NCBI GenBank assembly: GCA_013329135.1
Contig: DUKU01000041.1
Span: forward strand, 1-7,295
DNA from: Thermoplasmata archaeon
GTDB taxonomy: Archaea > Thermoplasmatota > Thermoplasmata > UBA10834
Length of the DNA stretch: 7,295 nt
Direction of reading: 5' to 3'
In this document: positions 1 to 6,162 of the stretch, in pieces
Numbering within the stretch: position 1 is the stretch's first letter
Layout: each line of letters begins with the position of its first letter
Position numbers and translations under genes: made by a program
The notes under the pieces: model-generated
What the model was told of the DNA's origin: nothing
What the model saw: the letters and a program-made list of their open reading frames with translations, nothing else
Databases searched by the model: none

Positions 1-1373
1 AGGAGCAGGATGTCGTCCTTACGGTCGACGGCACAACGACGGTCGACCTCACGATGTACGAGCTCGAGAACCTGGAGTCATTCACGTCGAATGGCAGCTT
101 CATCAAGTCGACGGGAACTGTCGAAGGACCGTTCGAATTCACCGGCGTGGCTCTGAAGGACCTTGTCGACCTGGTGTACTCGGGTGACGACTACTCCGTC
201 GAAGTGGTCGCCACCGACGGTTACGTCATGACCTACAACTGCTCGCAGGTGGAGAACGGCACTTACGAGCATTACGACGCCGCTGGGACATCCCTGGGGT
301 TCGACGACTTCACGATGGTCGTGGCTTATGCGCAGGACGGATCACCCCTGGTAGACATGGTCCTGCGCATAGCCATCATTGACGACAGCGAGCCGATCAC
401 GGACGGGCACTTCTGGGCCAAGTACGTCCGCACGGTGAATGTATTGTCACCCGTGCGGGAGTACACATTGGAGCTCAACGGCACCACGGTCTATGAGATG
501 GACAGACCGACCTTCGATTCTGTCGCATCGTGCGACTACCATGCAGCCAGCTGGTCCTTTGAGAACGAAACTGGGACGCACACCTACACTGGCGTCGCCC
601 TTTGGACGCTCGTCGCAGCTGTTGACGGCGCAGACGGGCCAGACACTGAGTATCTGTTCAACGACCTCCTGGCCTTCGCCGGGTATACCGTGAGGGTCAC
701 TGCCGAGGACGGCTACAACAAGACATTCACCTCGATGCAGGTCGCTCGGAACGACACTATCATCGTCGCCAACAAACTCGACGGCGCGCCGCTGCCGGAC
801 GATGATTGGCCCCTCAAGATTGTCGGGGACTGGCTATCCAGCAAGTTGATGGTCAGCCAGATTGTGAACATATCCTTGGAGGAACTCCAACCTGTTCCTG
901 ACTGGGAACTCACAATCGTCGGCACCGAGACAGTGACGATCAGCGCTGAGACCTTCGCATCCATCTACTACTCAGGCCTGCACGGGTCATGGTTCAACTA
1001 CACGAACTACGGCGGGTGGCATGCGACTTACCACAACTACACGGACGATGATCTCGTGGACCACACATACGCGGGCATACCTCTCTGGGTGCTGGTCGCG
1101 GCGGTCGATGGCGAGGATCTGTACCACTATGAGTTCAACGATACTCTCGCGGAAGCTGGATACGATGTGAATGTCATCGCAACGGATGACTACAGCACGA
1201 CGTTCTCGATAGACGACGTAGCGGACAACGACAGCTTCGTCGTCGCGTTCATGCTCGACTGGACGGCCTTGATCGATGATGAGTACCCGCTCAAGCTCAC
1301 GAGCGAATACCTGCTCGGATCGCAGAAGATTAAGTCCGTCGCAACGATCGAGCTGACAGGACTGACCGCGTGA
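1..1373 (+). CDS. Secreted multi-repeat surface protein with sulfite-oxidase-fold-like domains (5' truncated by window)
   Basis: The reading frame is open from nt 3 through the left edge, and the residues before the ATG at 54 (VVLTVDG...) match the opening strand of the later repeats. That ATG is therefore internal and the true start lies outside the window. The visible 456 codons contain three tandem domains of about 140 residues. Each has an opening beta strand (LTVDG, LELNG, LTIVG), a (F/Y)TGVxL or YAGIPL segment, a DGY or DDY turn, a PLK/LRI strand and a closing VxxI strand. This order resembles the molybdopterin-binding domain of sulfite oxidase, though no cysteine is conserved across the copies. 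From position 54 the protein has 72 Asp/Glu against 16 Lys/Arg and twelve N-X-S/T sequons, which fits a glycosylated extracytoplasmic protein. There is no C-terminal membrane segment, so any anchor would be upstream. It ends in TGA, 9 nt before the next gene. A role as a ligand-binding surface protein of the transporter operon is inference. Confidence 0.75.
   Translation, partial: EQDVVLTVDGTTTVDLTMYELENLESFTSNGSFIKSTGTVEGPFEFTGVALKDLVDLVYSGDDYSVEVVATDGYVMTYNCSQVENGTYEHYDAAGTSLGFDDFTMVVAYAQDGSPLVDMVLRIAIIDDSEPITDGHFWAKYVRTVNVLSPVREYTLELNGTTVYEMDRPTFDSVASCDYHAASWSFENETGTHTYTGVALWTLVAAVDGADGPDTEYLFNDLLAFAGYTVRVTAEDGYNKTFTSMQVARNDTIIVANKLDGAPLPDDDWPLKIVGDWLSSKLMVSQIVNISLEELQPVPDWELTIVGTETVTISAETFASIYYSGLHGSWFNYTNYGGWHATYHNYTDDDLVDHTYAGIPLWVLVAAVDGEDLYHYEFNDTLAEAGYDVNVIATDDYSTTFSIDDVADNDSFVVAFMLDWTALIDDEYPLKLTSEYLLGSQKIKSVATIELTGLTA
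12..452 (+). repeat. Surface-domain repeat 1
   Basis: First of three tandem domains in the surface protein. Landmarks are VVLTVDG at the edge, FTGVALKDLVDLV, VVATDGY, then VLRIAIIDDSE and a closing WAKYVRTVNVL. The Leu-Arg-Ile-Ala strand followed by a WAK..V strand is the part closest to the sulfite-oxidase-like (Oxidored_molyb) pattern. It lacks the insert shared by repeats 2 and 3. Boundaries are approximate. Confidence 0.6.
462..878 (+). repeat. Surface-domain repeat 2
   Basis: Second tandem domain. Landmarks are YTLELNG, YTGVALWTLVAAVDG, the insert YLFNDLLAFAGY, VTAEDGY, then APLPDDDWPLKIVGDW and IVNISL. It holds one cysteine (in SVASCDY), near where a sulfite oxidase would carry its molybdenum ligand. 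Repeats 1 and 3 do not share that cysteine. Boundaries are approximate. Confidence 0.6.
903..1358 (+). repeat. Surface-domain repeat 3
   Basis: Third tandem domain. Landmarks are WELTIVG, an aromatic and Asn-rich insertion (Trp, Tyr, His, with two NYT sequons), YAGIPLWVLVAAVDG, the insert YEFNDTLAEAGY, ATDDY, YPLKLTSEYL and VATIELT. It is closest to repeat 2, sharing the LVAAVDG and FND-LA-AGY stretches. This points to a relatively recent tandem duplication. Boundaries are approximate. Confidence 0.6.
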
Positions 1374-1382
1374 GACCAGACC

Positions 1383-2870
1383 ATGGAGATGCGTGAGAAG
1401 AGGACCTGGACCGTAATAGCTGTCGCGGCCAGCGCGGTGGTGATACTGGCTGGCCTAGGCCTCCCCATGCTCCGAGAGAGCGTGGAGGCCGTCGGCGGCG
1501 ACATACTGTCCCAGACCTCCGACACCCTCACGGTCAGGTGCCTGGGACCGGAGGTCGCGCTCACCCTGAACGGCTTCGAAGGCGAGGTGACTTTCACAAA
1601 CTGCTTCCCAAACTCCACACTTTCTGGTAATGATGACCCGGCCACGATGAACGGGTCGAACATATCCTGCACCGTACAGGGTCCCGAGACGGAGCTGCGT
1701 ATCTCAGCTCAGGTCAAGGAATCGTTCAAGTTCGCAGTCATGGGAGACAGCCAAGGGCAGAACGGCATACTGGCGGAGGCACTGGAGCATGTCGACGGAT
1801 GCGAGTTCGTGCTCCACCTCGGAGACATGACCCCTTCGGGGCAGCCGTCTGAGTTCGACGCATTCGAATCGACCCTGAGAGCCATCACGATCCCCGTCCT
1901 CACGACCCCTGGGAACCATGACGTCAAGCTCGACGGAGGCGATGAGTATACCTCCAGGTTCGGGTCCTCGGCGTACAGCTTCGAGTACTCGGGAATAAGG
2001 TTCGCATCCGTCGATTCATCTGACCAGATGATCGACGAGGACGAGATCGAATGGTTGAGGGAGACTCTCACCGGAGCTGAAAGGAAGGTCGTGGTCACGC
2101 ACATGCCAAGCTACGACCCGTTCGGAGACAACCACACGCTCGATGCTGCCTCTTGCGACAGGGTACGGCAGTTCGTGCTCGAAGAGGATGTAGATGCCGT
2201 GTTCACCGGCCACATCCATGCATTCAACTACATGCAAGTCGAGAGCACCGACCTTATCATCACTGGCGGCGCGGGTGGGACCCTGGTCGACGGTGTCCAT
2301 CACATCGTCATCGTGACCGTTGACGAGACCGGCTTCTCCTACGAGAAGGTCGACATCGAGTACGCCCCGCCTGTATCGCCATATGTGCATGTAATCGGGA
2401 AGGATGGCTCGACCCTCGACATCACATACGAGGACCTAATGCTCATGACCCTCAGGGAGAACGACTCGTCATACGAGAATCTGTACGGCAACATCGCGGG
2501 GCAGGGGCACTACAGGGGCGTCCTCGTCCGGGACCTGCTCGAGCTCGTCGGTGGCATGGCCGAGGGAGACCTATTGACGATCGCCGCTGCAGACGGATAT
2601 CTCCAAGAGTTCGGCTTCCTAAACGCGTACCCCGATGCGACCTGGCTGAATCTGCAGGGGGAGATGATAGTCTCTATCGAGTTAGACGGAGTGCTGGCGC
2701 CCACATGGACTGAGGGCCCACGGATAGCTATGTTACCAGAGGATGGCCTGTACAGCAACTCCGATTGCGAACTCACCTCATACGAAGGACAGGGATATTC
2801 GGTGTACGAATCCGCGGGCGCGAGATGGGTGAAGAACACGTTCACTATAACCGTGGAGGCGGCAGCATGA
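1383..2870 (+). CDS. Membrane-anchored extracytoplasmic calcineurin-like metallophosphoesterase with C-terminal sulfite-oxidase-fold-like domain
   Basis: This 495-residue protein starts with MREKR and a hydrophobic helix at about residues 9-29, an N-terminal anchor or signal that puts the rest outside the membrane. Residues 40-112 form a small beta-rich region. Residues 115-325 carry the metallophosphoesterase signature: GDSQ (121-124, Gln where DxH enzymes have His), GDM (147-149), GNHD (177-180), THMP (239-242) and GHIH (276-279). All metal-ligand blocks are otherwise present, so an active two-metal phosphatase is expected; the substrate is unknown. Residues 333-493 form a domain with YRGVLVRDLLELVGG, AAADGY, GPRIAMLPEDG and a closing WVKNTFTITVE, matching the repeats of the upstream surface protein. 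Several sequons lie in the exported part. The ATG at 1383 is preceded by only a weak GTGAGA. The stop overlaps the next start as ATGA. Dephosphorylating a ligand before uptake is inference. Confidence 0.85.
   Translation: MEMREKRTWTVIAVAASAVVILAGLGLPMLRESVEAVGGDILSQTSDTLTVRCLGPEVALTLNGFEGEVTFTNCFPNSTLSGNDDPATMNGSNISCTVQGPETELRISAQVKESFKFAVMGDSQGQNGILAEALEHVDGCEFVLHLGDMTPSGQPSEFDAFESTLRAITIPVLTTPGNHDVKLDGGDEYTSRFGSSAYSFEYSGIRFASVDSSDQMIDEDEIEWLRETLTGAERKVVVTHMPSYDPFGDNHTLDAASCDRVRQFVLEEDVDAVFTGHIHAFNYMQVESTDLIITGGAGGTLVDGVHHIVIVTVDETGFSYEKVDIEYAPPVSPYVHVIGKDGSTLDITYEDLMLMTLRENDSSYENLYGNIAGQGHYRGVLVRDLLELVGGMAEGDLLTIAAADGYLQEFGFLNAYPDATWLNLQGEMIVSIELDGVLAPTWTEGPRIAMLPEDGLYSNSDCELTSYEGQGYSVYESAGARWVKNTFTITVEAAA
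2855..2859 (+). promoter_or_regulatory. Shine-Dalgarno of the S-component gene
   Basis: GGAGG lies 7 nt before the ATG at 2867. It selects that start over the in-frame upstream ATG at 2765, which would add 34 residues overlapping the phosphoesterase gene. It lies within the last codons of the phosphoesterase, consistent with translational coupling through the ATGA overlap. Confidence 0.7.
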
Positions 2871-3943
2871 GGAAGTACTACTTCTCCACGAAGGACCTCG
2901 TGACCATCGCACTGCTCTCGGCGCTCGGTGGAGTGCTGTCGACATACATCGGATACCTCGGCAACATGGTCAACCACATCATCGGCGTCCCGTTCGGGGC
3001 GGGCCAGTTCTTGGCAGGACTGCATGTGATATGGATAATGTTGGCCCTCGGCATCACGCGTAAGAAGGGGGCGGCCACCGTCACGGGGCTCCTGAAGGGA
3101 GTGATCGAGCTCTTCCTCGGGAGCACGCACGGAATCGTCATAGTCATCGTCTCGTTGATCCAGGGAGTGATACCTGACATCATCCTGTTCAACGACAAGA
3201 CCAAGGCGAACCGGAGCCCGATGTTCTACGCCCTTGCAGGGGGCTTCTCCGCCGCATCGAACGTGATTGTATTCCAGCTGTTCTTTTTCTCGGGCATACC
3301 CCTTTACCTGGTCGCGATGCTCTGCATGCTGGGAGCCGCCTCAGGCATCATCTTCGGGGGATGGCTCGTCCTGGAGATGCTCGAGTCGCTCGAGCTATCA
3401 GGGATGATACTCGGCAAGAAGAAGGTCGTAGTTGACGACCCGAATGTCGATGAGAGTGTGTGGATCAAGGGGAAGGCAGAGAAGCGCAAGGCACTCATGG
3501 CGGTCATCGCCGCCACGGTCTTCCTGTCGGCGTTCACGGTCGGCGCGGTGTACTACTTCACTTTCGTGTTCAAGCTCACGGAGGAGGGGACAATCGAAGT
3601 CTCCGGCGCCGTGGCGGATCCGTACACATTCCGATACGATGACTTCAGCGACTTGCAGGTCACCGTCAACGCGGAACTGATAGGAAGCGTGACCTATGTC
3701 GATCCCAGAGACTATACGGGAATCCTCCTGTGCGACATCGTGACTGAGGCGGGACCTGATGGAGCTGCCGCAGAAGTCGTGGTCACTGGCCGGGACGGTT
3801 ACTATGCCGTGTTCGAACTGGACGATGTCATGGCTGACGATGGACTCATCATCATCCTAGAGGATGAGCTGTTCAGGATAGTCGCCGCCAACTACGAGGG
3901 GGCATACTGGGTGGAGGACGTCGTTTCGGTCGAAGTGAGATAG
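2867..3943 (+). CDS. ECF transporter S component, YkoE-like, with added seventh TM and extracytoplasmic domain
   Basis: This 358-residue protein is the substrate-binding membrane subunit of an energy-coupling-factor importer. Residues 1-168 hold about six helices (near 10-30, 45-62, 69-86, 88-108, 117-140, 144-168). Patterns typical of YkoE (GAATVTGLLKGVIELFLGS, then VSLIQGVIPDIILF) support that family, whose bacterial members are linked to thiamine or hydroxymethylpyrimidine uptake. Positive residues (TRKKG, NDKTKANR, GKKK, KGKAEKRK) mark the cytoplasmic loops. A seventh helix at about 209-233 then carries residues 240-358 outside. That tail has YTGILLCDIVTEAG, GRDGYYAVF and AYWVEDVVSVEV, the same signature as the two upstream surface proteins. 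Family S components normally end after the six helices, so the tail is an unusual addition. The gene starts inside the previous stop (ATGA) and ends in TAG, directly followed by the ATG of the ATPase. The actual ligand is not shown. Confidence 0.8.
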   Translation: MRKYYFSTKDLVTIALLSALGGVLSTYIGYLGNMVNHIIGVPFGAGQFLAGLHVIWIMLALGITRKKGAATVTGLLKGVIELFLGSTHGIVIVIVSLIQGVIPDIILFNDKTKANRSPMFYALAGGFSAASNVIVFQLFFFSGIPLYLVAMLCMLGAASGIIFGGWLVLEMLESLELSGMILGKKKVVVDDPNVDESVWIKGKAEKRKALMAVIAATVFLSAFTVGAVYYFTFVFKLTEEGTIEVSGAVADPYTFRYDDFSDLQVTVNAELIGSVTYVDPRDYTGILLCDIVTEAGPDGAAAEVVVTGRDGYYAVFELDDVMADDGLIIILEDELFRIVAANYEGAYWVEDVVSVEVR

Positions 3944-5407
3944 ATGCTCGACGTCAGGGACCTCTACGTGAGGTATGAGAACAGGTCTAAGCCTGCAGTG
4001 GACGGCCTCTCGCTACATATCGACCTTGGAGAGTTCGTCCTTCTCATGGGCGACTCAGCCTCTGGCAAGTCGACAGCCATGCAGGCCGTGTGCGGATTCA
4101 TTCCAGACATCATACCCGCGGAGAAAAGGGGCGAGGTGCGAATCGGGGGAAGGGTGTATGAAGACGCCACCGCCGTCTCCAGCGTCGCGTGCATGGTGCA
4201 GCAGGATCCTGAGACGCAGTTCTGCACCGAGACCGTCGAGGAGGAGGTCGCCTTCGGACCTGAGAACCTGAACATGTCAAGGACGAACATCAGGAAGGCC
4301 GTGGACGAGTCTCTGGCGAACGTGCGAGCGACCCACCTCGTCAACAGGAAGCTCTCCACGCTCTCTGGAGGCGAGAAGCAGAAGGTCGCGATAGCGTCGA
4401 TGCTCTCGGTGAGACCACAGCTCCTCATCCTCGATGAGCCCACATCGAACCTCGACCCAAGGTCTGTCTCCGACGTCGTCGGCGTCATAGATGCTCTAAG
4501 ACGCAAGAAGGAGATGACCATCGTGGTCGTTGAGCATCGACCAGGAGGGTTCAAGGACCTCGCATCTAGGGTCATGGTCATGGAGAAGGGGAGGTTGGTG
4601 TTTGACTGTGAACGGGGCGACCCAGTGTTCGCAGACAGCATTGGGACCGCCGATGCGCCACCGTCGACGACGATGTCCCCGAAGGGCGACCTGGCAGTTG
4701 TCTCGGTCAAAGGACTATCGTATGGAGTGGATGGCGCGAAGATCCTCGACGATGTGACCTTCGACCTCAAAGACAGCGCGGTCGTTGCGCTCATGGGGGA
4801 GAACGGAGCCGGTAAGACGACGCTCCTCCGGCATCTCATGGGACTACTAACCCCTCAGTCCGGAAGCATCGACGTGCTGGGACATGTCCAAGACAAGGAC
4901 GTAAGAACGGAACCTTGGACCGTCGGAAGGGACGTTGGGTTCGTCTTTCAGAATCCGAACCATCAAGTCTTCGAGAGAACGGTCGAGAAGGAGATACTCT
5001 TCGCCGCACAGAACTACGACACATCAATGAATGAGGCTTTGAAGGCCGTCGAGGGGTTCGAGGCCTCCGAAGAGGTCAGAAAGTTCGTCCACCCCCATTG
5101 CCTCAGCTTCGGTCAGAAGAGGAGGGTGAACATCAGGTCGGCGTCCTCCCACGGCCCCAGGATGATCCTCATGGACGAACCGTTCTCGGGACAGGACGCA
5201 AAGAACGCAGAGGCCATTCGAGGGATGATAGCAGACCTCCAGCGGGCTGGCAAGACGGTCGTCGTGGTCACGCACGACGTCCGGTTCGCCAAGACCTCAT
5301 GCACCGATGTCGTCTTCATGAGGGCCGGGAAGGTCGTCAGAGCTGGCCCTGTGAGCAGTGTACGGGAAAGCGAATGGATGGAATTGTTCGGCGAGGTGGC
5401 TCGATGA
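3944..5407 (+). CDS. ECF transporter energizing ATPase, fused double ABC domain (EcfA1-EcfA2 in one chain, YkoD type)
   Basis: This 487-residue cytoplasmic ATPase carries two complete nucleotide-binding domains. Domain 1 has Walker A GDSASGKS (36-43), Q-loop QQDPETQ (86-92), signature LSGGE (140-144), Walker B LLILDE (160-165) and H-loop His198. A linker at about 225-250 follows. Domain 2 has Walker A GENGAGKTT (285-293), Q-loop QNPNHQ (336-341), signature LSFGQ (387-391), Walker B MILMDE (407-412) and His444. The QxPExQ-type Q-loops are typical of cobalt/ECF-family ATPases. Both catalytic glutamates (165, 412) are present, so both sites may hydrolyse ATP, although signature 2 is degenerate. 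Length matches the fused YkoD form, while many ECF systems use two separate ATPase genes. The start abuts the TAG of the S-component gene, with a weak GTGAGA upstream. The stop overlaps the EcfT start as ATGA. Confidence 0.93.
   Translation: MLDVRDLYVRYENRSKPAVDGLSLHIDLGEFVLLMGDSASGKSTAMQAVCGFIPDIIPAEKRGEVRIGGRVYEDATAVSSVACMVQQDPETQFCTETVEEEVAFGPENLNMSRTNIRKAVDESLANVRATHLVNRKLSTLSGGEKQKVAIASMLSVRPQLLILDEPTSNLDPRSVSDVVGVIDALRRKKEMTIVVVEHRPGGFKDLASRVMVMEKGRLVFDCERGDPVFADSIGTADAPPSTTMSPKGDLAVVSVKGLSYGVDGAKILDDVTFDLKDSAVVALMGENGAGKTTLLRHLMGLLTPQSGSIDVLGHVQDKDVRTEPWTVGRDVGFVFQNPNHQVFERTVEKEILFAAQNYDTSMNEALKAVEGFEASEEVRKFVHPHCLSFGQKRRVNIRSASSHGPRMILMDEPFSGQDAKNAEAIRGMIADLQRAGKTVVVVTHDVRFAKTSCTDVVFMRAGKVVRAGPVSSVRESEWMELFGEVAR
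5393..5398 (+). promoter_or_regulatory. Shine-Dalgarno of the EcfT gene
   Basis: GAGGTG sits 5 nt before the ATG at 5404. It fixes the start there rather than at the much earlier in-frame ATG at 5098, which would run through the ATPase gene out of its frame. Confidence 0.75.
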
Positions 5408-6162
5408 CAATCGGACGCACTGACGACGACACCTCCAGGCTGAACCCCATCACAAAGGCGCTCCTGCTGGTGATGTTCTCCATACTCGTTCTCCTGGTGG
5501 TCGACCCCATCCACATGTCCGTGATAGTCGTGTGCGTGCTCGTGGCCAAGGAACACTTCCACGCGCGAGGGCTCGTCACAAGAGGCATCATCGGCTTTGC
5601 CGTGGCCATCTTCCTGGCACAGATCCTATTCAACCACTCCGGAGATGATCTCGCGAGCTGGTCGGTGTTCTCGGTCACGACAGGCGGCGTCTATGACGGC
5701 GTGTCGATAGCCGGCAAGTTCCTCAGTCTGATCATGATGTCGTGGGTGTTCGTCGCGACGACCTCACCCTCTGAGCTATCGTCCGCCCTTACGACCGCGG
5801 GGTTCCCATACAGATACGCCTTCCTGCCAGCTCTCTCCATGCGGTTCGTGCCGGTGTTCCAGTTCGAGTTAGCCACTGTCAGGGAGGCGCAGGTCACTAG
5901 GGGGATGAAGCTCGACCGGAGTGTCAAGGGGATTGTGCGGTCCGCGAGATACACGACCATGCCGATGCTCATGACGGCGATGTCCAGAGTCAACTCCATC
6001 ACGGCATCCATGACGGGCAGGGGCTTCGGGATGCACAAGACCAGGACCCAGCTCCGGCCCATAAGGATGACCGCGTGGGACGTCGCGTTCCTGGCCAGTT
6101 CAGCCGTGTTCGTAGGCGTGACATTCCTGGTCACGCGGTGCCCGTCGCTCCAGGCCGTCTGA
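5404..6162 (+). CDS. ECF transporter transmembrane coupling component EcfT (YkoC/CbiQ family)
   Basis: This 252-residue integral membrane protein transmits ATPase movement to the S component. The N terminus has the short conserved NPITKALL stretch (14-21) leading into the first helix. Further hydrophobic segments lie near 36-48, 60-76, 100-118 and 226-244. TTSPSELSSAL (119-129) and LSMRFVPV (144-151) are hallmarks of the family. The two coupling-helix motifs, usually Ala-Arg-Gly, appear as TRG (165-167, in EAQVTRGM) and GRG (205-207, in MTGRGFG), so Arg-Gly is kept while Ala is replaced in both. It is the last gene of the operon and overlaps the ATPase stop by 4 nt (ATGA). The stop directly abuts the stop of the opposite-strand kinase gene, and I see no hairpin terminator after it. 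Confidence 0.9.
   Translation: MTIGRTDDDTSRLNPITKALLLVMFSILVLLVVDPIHMSVIVVCVLVAKEHFHARGLVTRGIIGFAVAIFLAQILFNHSGDDLASWSVFSVTTGGVYDGVSIAGKFLSLIMMSWVFVATTSPSELSSALTTAGFPYRYAFLPALSMRFVPVFQFELATVREAQVTRGMKLDRSVKGIVRSARYTTMPMLMTAMSRVNSITASMTGRGFGMHKTRTQLRPIRMTAWDVAFLASSAVFVGVTFLVTRCPSLQAV

Noticed and set aside
54..56. ATG at 54 as the start of the first gene
   Set aside because: The frame is open to the left edge and the preceding residues complete the opening strand of repeat 1, so this Met is internal.
2765..2866. N-terminal extension of the S component from an in-frame ATG at 2765
   Set aside because: It would overlap the phosphoesterase domain by over 100 nt. The GGAGG at 2855 and the ATGA overlap point to 2867, and the extension has no membrane character.
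3964..4839. Long minus-strand open frame of 291 codons opposite the ATPase
   Set aside because: It is antisense to intact ABC motifs, has no recognisable domain, and is explained by codon bias in GC-rich DNA. The same applies to minus-strand frames at 1190-1672, 2510-3130 and 5691-6134.
5098..5403. Extension of EcfT upstream to 5098
   Set aside because: It lies in another frame of the conserved ATPase domain 2. EcfT homology begins just after 5404, where there is a good ribosome-binding site.
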